From positions 1-8,255 of the forward strand of contig CADCOX010000098.1 of the NCBI GenBank assembly GCA_902803195.1: 8,255 nt of DNA, in the 5' to 3' direction. The notes beneath the pieces were generated by a model. It had not been told where the DNA came from, did no database searches, and saw nothing but the letters and a program-made list of their open reading frames with translations. Origin of the DNA: an uncultured Bacteroidales bacterium (lineage in GTDB: Bacteria > Bacteroidota > Bacteroidia > Bacteroidales > Bacteroidaceae). The position numbers were made by a program, and so were the translations under genes. This document shows positions 1-5,746 of the stretch, one piece after another (position 1 is the stretch's first letter; each line of letters starts with the position of its first letter).

Positions 1-1593
1 AAGCTCGGACTGCCCGTGGCACAGACGATGCTTGTCGCTCAGCACCTCTACGAGAACGGTTTAATTACGTATATGCGTACCGACAGTGTCAACCTGTCGA
101 CACTCGCCCTCGGCACGAGCCGCTCTGTCATCACCGAACTCATGGGCGAGCAGTATGTCAAGACGCGTCAGTACCACACCTCCAGTAAGGGTGCTCAAGA
201 GGCTCACGAAGCCATCCGCCCGACCTACGTGGACCGCACTGAACTCACTGAGGCCAACCCTCAGGAGCGACGCCTCTACGACCTCATCTGGAAGCGCACT
301 ATCGCCAGTCAAATGGCCGATGCCGAGATTGAGAAGACCACTGCCACCATCAGCATCAGCGGGCGCGACGAGTTGTTCGTGGCCACTGGCGAGGCCGTCA
401 AGTTCGACGGCTTCCTACGCGTCTATCGCGACACGTCGGAGAATGCCGACAAACAGATAGCCGATAACGATGCTGGCGAGACGAATGACACAACGACCAC
501 CCTGCCCCCACTGACGCAGGGCGAGCGGCTACAACGCACCGAGATACAGGCCATCGAGCGCTTCACGCAACGACCTGCGCGCTACAACGAAGCCAGCCTT
601 GTGCGCAAGCTCGAGGAACTGGGCATCGGCCGTCCGTCGACCTACGCCCCCACCATCAGCACGATTCAACAACGCGAATATGTCGTCAAGGGCGACAAGC
701 CCGGCGACAAGCACTCCTGTACGACACTGACGCTGCGCGACCACGACATCGCAGCCTCGAAGAGCAGCGTCGTCACGGGCGCTGAGCGAGGCCGCCTGCT
801 GCCTACTGACACGGGCATCGTCGTCAACGACTTCCTTATCCAGAACTTCCCCTCGATCATGGATTACAATTTCACGGCCGATGTCGAGAAAGAGTTCGAC
901 GCTATTGCCGATGGCAAGGAGGAGTGGACCGGCATGATTCGTCAGTTCTGGACGGAGTTTGAGCCGCTCGTCGAAGATTCGCTCAACCAGAAGAACGAGC
1001 TGCGTGCCGGCGAGCGCATCCTCGGCAACGACCCGCAGAGCGGTAAAGTGGTCAGCGTGAAGATCGGCCGCTTCGGCCCGGTAGCACAGATTGGTGTTGC
1101 CGACGACAAGGACAAGCCCCGCTTCGCACAACTCAAGAATGGGCAGAGCATCGAGACTATCACGCTCGACGAGGCCTTGGAACTCTTCCGTTTGCCCCGC
1201 ACCCTCGGTGAGTTCGAGGGCGATGCCGTCACGGTGGGTACAGGCCGGTACGGGAACTACGTCCTTCATCAGAAGAAATTCGTCTCCATCCCCTCAGATG
1301 TCGACCCGCTTGCCATCACGCTTGAAGAGGCTATCCAGCTCATCCAAGAGAAGCGCCAGACCGAGGCCGACCGTCACCTCAAGCAGTTCGACGAGGATCC
1401 CGAGATGGAAATCATCAACGGCCGCTTCGGCCCCTACATCAGCTACAAGGACAACAACTACCGCCTTACCAAGGCCCAGCAGGAGCGCGCCGCTGACTTG
1501 ACCTTCGACGAATGCCTGGAGATCATCAAGGAGCAGGACGAGCGTCCCAAGGCCTCATCCGGCGGCCGGCGTCGCTATAGCCGCAAATCGTAA
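1..1593 (+). CDS. topA: DNA topoisomerase I, C-terminal part (5' end outside window)
   Basis: Type IA topoisomerase, which relaxes negatively supercoiled DNA through a transient 5'-phosphotyrosine link. The reading frame is open from base 1, so the TOPRIM domain and N-terminus lie upstream of the window and the GTG at 16 is not the start. About 530 residues are visible. The catalytic tyrosine is in LITYMRTDS (Tyr codon at 70-72). HEAIRPT follows at about residue 69 and GIGRPSTYAPT at about 208, both standard family motifs. A Thr/Asp-rich linker lies at about 145-170. The C-terminal third carries three glycine-rich repeats (GRFGP near 355, GRYGNYV near 415, GRFGPYI near 474) of the topoisomerase C-terminal repeat type. 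There are no four-cysteine zinc ribbons, unlike the E. coli enzyme but as expected in Bacteroidetes. The protein ends in a basic tail (GGRRRYSRKS). It heads the topA-aroK-speA run. Confidence 0.96.
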   Translation, partial: KLGLPVAQTMLVAQHLYENGLITYMRTDSVNLSTLALGTSRSVITELMGEQYVKTRQYHTSSKGAQEAHEAIRPTYVDRTELTEANPQERRLYDLIWKRTIASQMADAEIEKTTATISISGRDELFVATGEAVKFDGFLRVYRDTSENADKQIADNDAGETNDTTTTLPPLTQGERLQRTEIQAIERFTQRPARYNEASLVRKLEELGIGRPSTYAPTISTIQQREYVVKGDKPGDKHSCTTLTLRDHDIAASKSSVVTGAERGRLLPTDTGIVVNDFLIQNFPSIMDYNFTADVEKEFDAIADGKEEWTGMIRQFWTEFEPLVEDSLNQKNELRAGERILGNDPQSGKVVSVKIGRFGPVAQIGVADDKDKPRFAQLKNGQSIETITLDEALELFRLPRTLGEFEGDAVTVGTGRYGNYVLHQKKFVSIPSDVDPLAITLEEAIQLIQEKRQTEADRHLKQFDEDPEMEIINGRFGPYISYKDNNYRLTKAQQERAADLTFDECLEIIKEQDERPKASSGGRRRYSRKS

Positions 1594-1596
1594 GCG

Positions 1597-1650
1597 CTAA
1601 ACGACAAACGCCTCAACGACAATCGTTAAACGTCTAAACGACAACGACAA
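1597..1650 (+). repeat. Short ACGACAA direct repeats in the topA-aroK gap
   Basis: The 56-base gap between the topA stop and the aroK ATG is largely copies of one short motif. CTAAACGACAA occurs at 1597-1607 and 1634-1644, the variant CTCAACGACAA at 1612-1622, and a last CGACAA at 1645-1650 runs into the start codon. The gap is A/C-rich. It holds no TAnnTTTG element and no hairpin terminator that I can see, so aroK is probably read from the topA transcript. The repeats may be slippage products or an A-rich translation initiation region. No function is claimed. Confidence 0.6.
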
Positions 1651-2177
1651 TGTTTCGCATCATTCTCATCGGGTATATGGGTGCCGGCAAGACGACCGTC
1701 GGCAAGGCTTTGGCCGCCGATCTGGGCGTGACGTTCTACGACCTCGACTGGTACATCACCATGCGCTATCATCGCACCGTCCCTGAGATCTTTGCAGAGC
1801 GAGGCGAGGAGGGTTTCCGCGACCTCGAACGACGTATGCTCCACGAAGTAGCCGAGTTCGAGAACGTTGTCGTCAGTTGTGGCGGCGGCACGCCCTGTTT
1901 CTTCGACAACATGTCCTACATGAACTCGCTCGCCGACACCGTCTACCTCAAGGCCACGCCCGACGTGCTGGCTATGCACCTGCGCATGGGCAAAGGCAAG
2001 CGGCCCCTCCTCGAAGGCAAGTCGCCCGAACAACTCGAGGGCTACATCCGTGAGATGCTCGAGACACGCGAACCGTTCTATACGCAAGCCAAATACACCC
2101 TCGATGTGTCGCTCCTCGACACCGCAAGCAAAATCCAAGACAGCGTCCGCCTTATCCGCGAGATGCTGAAAATATAG
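1650..2177 (+). CDS. aroK: Shikimate kinase
   Basis: ATP-dependent phosphorylation of shikimate to shikimate 3-phosphate in the cytosol, the fifth step of the chorismate pathway to aromatic amino acids. The 175-residue length is normal for the family. Visible motifs are the Walker A loop GYMGAGKT (residues 8-15) and DLD (31-33, Mg and shikimate contacts). FRDLE (56-60) carries the shikimate-binding arginine, and CGGGTP lies at 77-82. The lid segment GKGKRPLL (114-121) includes the ATP-contacting arginine, followed by REPFY near 139. The start is fixed by MFRIILIGYMG, which brings the Walker loop to its usual distance from the N-terminus. The preceding bases (ACAACGACA) are A-rich without a clear Shine-Dalgarno. 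It lies 56 bases after topA and 6 bases before speA, so co-transcription is likely. Confidence 0.96.
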   Translation: MFRIILIGYMGAGKTTVGKALAADLGVTFYDLDWYITMRYHRTVPEIFAERGEEGFRDLERRMLHEVAEFENVVVSCGGGTPCFFDNMSYMNSLADTVYLKATPDVLAMHLRMGKGKRPLLEGKSPEQLEGYIREMLETREPFYTQAKYTLDVSLLDTASKIQDSVRLIREMLKI

Positions 2178-2183
2178 ACAATT

Positions 2184-4076
2184 ATGAAGAAATGGCGCAT
2201 TGAAGACTCCGAAGAACTCTACAACATCAAGGGCTGGGGAGTCAACTATTTCGGTATCAACGAGAAGGGACACGTCTACGTCAGTCCCAAGAAGAATGGT
2301 GTGCAGGTCGACTTGCAAGAGGTCATCGACGAGCTGTCCACCCGTCACGTCACGGCTCCAGTGCTGCTGCGCTTCCCTGACATCCTCGACAACCGCATCG
2401 AGAAGACCGATGAGTGTTTCCGCAAAGCTGCCAAGGAGTACAACTATCAGGCCGAGCACTTCATCATCTTCCCGGTCAAGGTCAACCAGATGCGTCCCGT
2501 CGTTGAGGAGATCATCAGCCACGGCAAGCGCTACAACCTCGGCCTCGAAGCAGGTTCCAAGCCCGAGCTGCATGCGGTGTTGGCGACGAACATGGACTCC
2601 GACAGCCTCATCATCTGCAACGGCCACAAGGACCAGAACTTCATCGAACTCGCCCTCTTGGCTCAGAAGATGGGCAAGCGCGTCTTCCTCGTCATCGAGA
2701 AACTGCCCGAGCTGAAGATTATCGCGGAGACCGCTCAGCGCCTCGGCGTGCGCCCGAACCTCGGCATCCGCATCAAGCTGGCTGCCAACGGCAGCGGCAA
2801 GTGGAGCGAGAGCGGCGGCGATGCCTCTAAGTTCGGCCTCAACTCGTCCGAGCTCCTGATGGCTTTGCAGCTCCTCGACGAGATGGGCCTGCGCGACTGT
2901 CTCAAGCTCCTCCACTTCCACATCGGCAGCCAGATCACCAAGATACGCCGTATCTCGACAGCCCTCCGCGAGGCCGCTCAGTTCTACGTGCAGCTCCACG
3001 CGATGGGCTTCAATATCGAGTTCATCGACTGTGGCGGCGGCCTCGGCGTCGACTACGACGGCACACGTTCCAGCAACTCCGAGTCCTCGGTCAACTACAG
3101 TATCCAGGAGTACGTCAACGACTGCGTGTACAACCTCGTCGAAGCAGCCGACAAAAACAACATCCCCCATCCCAACATCATCACCGAGGGTGGCCGCTCG
3201 CTGACCGCCCACCATAGCGTGCTCGTCGTCGACGTCATGGAGAGTGTCTGCGCCCCGCAGATGCCCGATGACTTCACGCCTACAGAGAACGACCACAAAC
3301 TGGTGCACGATTTAACCGAGATCTGGGATAAGCTATCCAGTCGCTCCCTGCTCGAGGACTGGCACGATGCCGAGGACATCCGCGAGGAAGCCCTCGACCT
3401 CTTCCGTCACGGCATCATCGACCTCAAGACGCGCGCTCAGATCGAATCCATCTACTGGGCTATCAGCCATGAGGTGGCCGAACTCGCTCACCACCAAAAG
3501 CATGTTCCCGACGAGCTCCGCGCCCTCGACAAGCAGATGGCCGACAAGTACTTCTGCAATTTCTCGCTCTTCCAATCCATGCCCGACTCGTGGGCGCTGG
3601 ACCAGCTGTTCCCCATTATGCCTATTGCGCGTCTCGGAGAACAACCTACGCGCAGCGCCACCCTTCAGGATATCACCTGCGACAGCGATGGAAAGATTAC
3701 CACCTACGTCAACGGTGGTCATCAGACCAACTACATCCCCCTTCATCCGGTGAAGGCCGACGAGCACTACTACATCGGCGTCTTCCTCGTGGGTGCTTAT
3801 CAGGAGATCCTCGGCAATATGCACAACCTCTTCGGCGACACGAATGCCGTTCACATCACTGTCGGTCGCGATGGCTACGACATCGAACAGATCATCGACG
3901 GCGAGACGGTGGCCGATGTTCTCGAGTACGTGCAGTACGACCCGAAGAAGCTTGTCCGTCGCCTTGAGATTTGGGTCAGCCGCGCGATCAAGGACGGTAA
4001 AATCACCGATGCCGAAGGCAAGGAATTCATCAGCAACTACCGCGCCGGCCTCTACGGCTATACGTATTTAGAGTAG
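2184..4076 (+). CDS. speA: Biosynthetic arginine decarboxylase (PLP-dependent)
   Basis: Decarboxylates L-arginine to agmatine, the entry to putrescine and spermidine synthesis. The 630 residues match the usual length of SpeA, a fold III (alanine racemase-like) PLP enzyme. FPVKVNQ (96-102) contains Lys99, the expected Schiff-base lysine. Next come LHFHIGSQ (243-250), the glycine-rich phosphate loop CGGGLGVDYDG (283-293) and EGGRS (335-339). The helical insert typical of SpeA spans about 370-455. CDSDG at 499-503 holds the presumed catalytic cysteine of the partner subunit, and GAYQE (537-541) precedes the C-terminal helices. All key residues are present. The start codon lies 6 bases after the aroK stop, so the two are probably translated from one mRNA. 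The gene ends at a strong hairpin terminator and converges on the sigma-factor/argB unit. Its substrate is the end product of the pathway that uses the argB enzyme encoded nearby. Confidence 0.97.
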   Translation: MKKWRIEDSEELYNIKGWGVNYFGINEKGHVYVSPKKNGVQVDLQEVIDELSTRHVTAPVLLRFPDILDNRIEKTDECFRKAAKEYNYQAEHFIIFPVKVNQMRPVVEEIISHGKRYNLGLEAGSKPELHAVLATNMDSDSLIICNGHKDQNFIELALLAQKMGKRVFLVIEKLPELKIIAETAQRLGVRPNLGIRIKLAANGSGKWSESGGDASKFGLNSSELLMALQLLDEMGLRDCLKLLHFHIGSQITKIRRISTALREAAQFYVQLHAMGFNIEFIDCGGGLGVDYDGTRSSNSESSVNYSIQEYVNDCVYNLVEAADKNNIPHPNIITEGGRSLTAHHSVLVVDVMESVCAPQMPDDFTPTENDHKLVHDLTEIWDKLSSRSLLEDWHDAEDIREEALDLFRHGIIDLKTRAQIESIYWAISHEVAELAHHQKHVPDELRALDKQMADKYFCNFSLFQSMPDSWALDQLFPIMPIARLGEQPTRSATLQDITCDSDGKITTYVNGGHQTNYIPLHPVKADEHYYIGVFLVGAYQEILGNMHNLFGDTNAVHITVGRDGYDIEQIIDGETVADVLEYVQYDPKKLVRRLEIWVSRAIKDGKITDAEGKEFISNYRAGLYGYTYLE

Positions 4077-4085
4077 GAACCACTG

Positions 4086-4110
4086 TTCCCCTCCCGCCAG
4101 GGAGGGGGAA
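4086..4110. repeat. C/G-tract palindrome after speA
   Basis: TTCCCCTCCC (4086-4095) pairs with GGGAGGGGGAA (4100-4110) across a four-base GCCA loop, with one extra G bulged. It begins 9 bases past the speA stop and precedes the T-tailed terminator hairpin. It has no T tract of its own. CTCCC...CAGGGAGG palindromes of this look are, from memory, common in Bacteroidales intergenic DNA. A related string appears inside the argB 5' end. Its role may be mRNA 3'-end protection or simply repeat DNA. Confidence 0.55.
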
Positions 4111-4117
4111 TACGCAC

Positions 4118-4171
4118 CCCAAGCCCCAGCTTTTTTTTACTATGAAGGCTGGGGCTTGGGCTTTCTTTTTT
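4118..4171 (+). terminator. Intrinsic terminator of the topA-aroK-speA unit
   Basis: A perfect 13-bp GC-rich stem is formed by CCCAAGCCCCAGC (4118-4130) and GCTGGGGCTTGGG (4148-4160). The 17-base loop opens with eight Ts. The 3' arm is followed on the plus strand by CTTTCTTTTTT (4161-4171), the expected U tract. The tail overlaps the stop codon of the convergent sigma gene. On the minus strand the same stem is not followed by a T tract, so by sequence it is a one-way terminator for speA, although the hairpin could still act on minus-strand mRNA. Confidence 0.88.
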
Positions 4172-4700
4172 ACTGTTGCCTGAGATACTGGTCGCGGAGG
4201 CTGATGCGTGCGCGATGAAGGTAGACGCGCACCTGGTCCTCGGTGAGGGAGAGTTGCAGCGCGATGTCGCGGTAGGACAGTCCTTCGATATCGCGCAAGC
4301 GGATGAGGTCATCTTGAGGTGGCGGCAATTGCCGAATGAGCTCGCTGAGGCGGCTGATGCTCTCGCGCTGCTCGAAGGCTTCGGCAGGCGAGGCGGTAGG
4401 GGCGGCAGCCCCTCCAGCATATAAAGCCGCAAGAGGACGGGGGTGTTCGTTGTCCGTCGTTGGGACATCGAGGGGGCGCAGGCGGTCGAGGCGCTTGCGG
4501 CTGTCGAGGGCAAGCCGCTTGCAGACCTGGGCGAGCCAGGCGGCAGGATTCTGGATCTGCGACCACTCGTCGCGATGTTGCCAGGCGCGGAGCATAGTCT
4601 CCTGCACAACGTCCTCGGCCTCGGCAGTGTGAGCGGTGATGCTCAGCGCGAGGCGGTAGAGGCGGTCGCGATGCGGGAGTATGTCTGCGCGGAAATCCAT
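4170..4700 (-). CDS. ECF-type RNA polymerase sigma factor
   Basis: A small sigma-70 family factor of 176 residues, in the usual range for extracytoplasmic-function sigmas with only regions 2 and 4. Region 2 spans about 5-72. Its core-binding and -10-recognition helices are visible in AEAEDVVQETMLRAW (26-40) and NPAAWLAQVCKRLALD (51-66). An Ala/Pro-rich linker (about 78-108) follows. Region 4 spans about 114-172, with the helix-turn-helix in LSYRDIALQLSLTEDQVRVY (141-160). Its ATG overlaps the argB stop by one base (TGATG), which suggests translational coupling to argB. No anti-sigma or membrane gene follows: the next thing downstream is the convergent speA terminator. The signal it responds to and its target promoters cannot be told from the sequence. 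Confidence 0.92.
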   Translation of the reverse strand: MDFRADILPHRDRLYRLALSITAHTAEAEDVVQETMLRAWQHRDEWSQIQNPAAWLAQVCKRLALDSRKRLDRLRPLDVPTTDNEHPRPLAALYAGGAAAPTASPAEAFEQRESISRLSELIRQLPPPQDDLIRLRDIEGLSYRDIALQLSLTEDQVRVYLHRARISLRDQYLRQQ

Positions 4701-5728
4701 CAGGTATTCGTGATTACTGTGCCTCCGGTGAGATCGTGGATATTGGTGATGCGGACAGCTGCGACACCAGCACTCAAGGCAGCGAAGGCGTTCTCGAGTT
4801 TAGGAATCATGCCTCCGACGATGATGTTGTCAGCCACAAGCTGACGGAAGTCGGCCTTCGTTAGGTGTGGGATGAGGGTAGCTGGGTCGGAGGCATCGCG
4901 GAGGACGCCGGGAAGTTCAAAACAATAGGTAAGGGAGACCGTGGACGATGGAGACTGGCAATCAGCCTTATCTTTCCCCATTTCGCATTCTTGAAGGGTC
5001 AAGCGTCTCTTTGAGCCGAGCGGTCCATTGTCCATTCTTGAAGGGTCAAGCGTCTCTTTGAGCCGAGCGGTCCATTGTCCATTGTCCATTGTCCATTGTC
5101 CATTATCCATTTCGCATCTTGCCAAGGCTGTGGCGATGGTCTGTGCGATGGTGTCGGCGTTGGTGTTGAGCAACTGTCCTGCTCCGTCGTGGGTGATGGG
5201 CGCGATGACGGGGGTGATGCCTTCGCTGAGCAGTTGACGCAGGCGCTGGCCATCGGCGCTGTCGACGTCGCCGACGAAACCGAAGTCGATGCCCTCGGGT
5301 GTGACAGGCCTGCGGTGTGCGCGGATGAGGTTGAGGTCGGCACCACAAAGGCCAAGCGCATTGACGCCGCGTGCTTGCAGCTGCGCGACGATGTTCTTGT
5401 TGACGAGGCCGGCGTAGACCATCGTGACGATGCGTAACGTCTCGGCATCGGTGATGCGGCGTCCACCTACCATCTGGCTCTCGATGCCCAACTGGGCCGC
5501 CAGCTTCGTTGCGGAGCGACCGCCCCCATGCACGAGGACCTTAGGGCCTTCAATCTTCACGAACTGGTCCAGCAGAGCGGCGAGCGAGGCGGGGTCCTCA
5601 ACGACGGCGCCGCCGACTTTGATGACAGACCCACCCCCTGAACGAATCCAACCGGAACACTCCGTTCCAGCTTCCTCATGCCCTGAGAGGGAGGGAGCAG
5701 ATACCTTAGATATGTTGTCGTCTTTCAT
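4700..5728 (-). CDS. argB: Acetylglutamate kinase with two repeat-derived insertions
   Basis: Phosphorylates N-acetyl-L-glutamate with ATP, the second step of the acetylated arginine pathway. The amino acid kinase core is complete. VIKVGG (35-40) contains the phosphoryl-transfer lysine Lys37. VLVHGGGRSA (64-73), GGRRIT (88-93), ITPVIAPI (171-178), LNTNADT (187-193), FELPGVLRD (270-278) and GGMIPKLENA (305-314) follow in the right order. The protein is 342 residues, against about 257 for E. coli-like enzymes. The surplus lies in about 28 residues after the start and about 58 residues between TIATALA (197-203) and VSLTYCF (264-270). That second point is a surface loop between a helix and a strand of the ATP-binding domain in known structures. 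The ATG at 5728 is the only in-frame ATG, GTG or TTG before the core. The gene lies 18 bases after the S41 protease and overlaps the sigma gene by one base. Activity is likely but unproven, because the insertions could impair folding or hexamer contacts. Confidence 0.93.
   Translation of the reverse strand: MKDDNISKVSAPSLSGHEEAGTECSGWIRSGGGSVIKVGGAVVEDPASLAALLDQFVKIEGPKVLVHGGGRSATKLAAQLGIESQMVGGRRITDAETLRIVTMVYAGLVNKNIVAQLQARGVNALGLCGADLNLIRAHRRPVTPEGIDFGFVGDVDSADGQRLRQLLSEGITPVIAPITHDGAGQLLNTNADTIAQTIATALARCEMDNGQWTMDNGQWTARLKETLDPSRMDNGPLGSKRRLTLQECEMGKDKADCQSPSSTVSLTYCFELPGVLRDASDPATLIPHLTKADFRQLVADNIIVGGMIPKLENAFAALSAGVAAVRITNIHDLTGGTVITNT
4986..5079. repeat. Perfect tandem duplication, 2 x 47 bp
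   Basis: Copies at 4986-5032 and 5033-5079 are identical base for base. Each starts CATTCTTGAAGGG and ends GGTCCATTGTC on the plus strand. Because 47 is not a multiple of three, the argB frame reads the same DNA as ARLKETLDPS in one copy and PLGSKRRLTLQ in the other. Perfect identity suggests a recent duplication. Each unit ends in the TCCATTG motif that forms the neighbouring heptamer array, so mispairing at those heptamers is a plausible origin. Confidence 0.95.
5071..5112. repeat. TCCATTG heptamer tandem array
   Basis: Six consecutive 7-base units lie on the plus strand: four perfect TCCATTG (5071-5098), then TCCATTA and TCCATTT. Two more units, TCCATTG and TCCATTC, lie at 5024-5037 inside and across the 47-bp copies. 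On the argB coding strand the array reads CAATGGA repeated. Since 7 x 3 = 21 it gives a seven-residue period, MDNGQWT MDNGQWT (argB residues 207-220). Gain or loss of one unit would shift the argB frame. Confidence 0.93.
5630..5710 (-). repeat. Repeat-like extension in the argB 5' end
   Basis: Between MKDDNI and the first core strand VIKVGG lie about 28 residues rich in Ser and Gly (SAPSLSGHEEAG, then WIRSGGGS), absent from standard acetylglutamate kinases. The DNA has the look of intergenic repeats. On the coding strand it carries CTCCCTCCCTCTCAGGG, a short perfect stem GGAAC/GTTCC (plus strand 5654-5658 with 5664-5668) and GGGGGTGGGTCT. The CTCCC...CAGGG string resembles the palindrome after speA. 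No alternative in-frame start lies between this block and the core, so the extension is translated if argB is. Confidence 0.6.
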
Positions 5729-5746
5729 AACTTGCTGCTAAGCCCT

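Larger units (their letters stand above)
4943..5116 (-). repeat. In-frame repeat-rich insertion inside argB
   Basis: This segment encodes argB residues about 205-262, which have no counterpart in normal acetylglutamate kinases. The residues are low-complexity: MDNGQWT twice, then ARLKETLDPS, PLGSKRRLTLQ and a polar stretch ending CQSPSST. The repeat core is bounded by an 11-base direct repeat, CCATTTCGCAT, at 4978-4988 and 5107-5117 (plus strand). From one copy to the next is exactly 129 bases, a multiple of three. The 129 bases consist of two 47-base units and five heptamers. The boundaries outside the repeat core are placed by comparison with the usual argB layout and are approximate. Confidence 0.8.

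Noticed and set aside
16..18. GTG at 16 as the start of the topoisomerase gene
   Set aside because: The frame is open to base 1, and the residues before it (KLGLP) continue the family sequence just ahead of the active site, so the gene starts outside the window.
529..1269. A 246-codon minus-strand open frame within topA
   Set aside because: It lies wholly within topA, which has all expected motifs. The antisense product shows no recognisable domain.
1626..3308. A 560-codon open frame on the minus strand across aroK and most of speA
   Set aside because: It is in codon register with both real genes, so it stays open because they rarely use TTA, CTA and TCA codons. Its translation is Val/Asp/Leu/His-rich with no domain, while the plus strand shows clear shikimate kinase and arginine decarboxylase motifs.
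4118..4160. Riboswitch or structured RNA downstream of speA
   Set aside because: It is a single GC-rich stem with a T-rich tail after a stop codon, as expected of an intrinsic terminator. No other conserved structure is visible.
4986..5112. Possible CRISPR array at the argB repeats
   Set aside because: The units are 7 and 47 bases in direct tandem with no unique spacers, and no cas genes are present.
4978..5117. Insertion sequence or transposon with 11-base target duplication (CCATTTCGCAT)
   Set aside because: The DNA between the flanks is only short tandem repeats, with no terminal inverted repeats and no transposase. Repeat slippage explains it better, though a past small element is not excluded.
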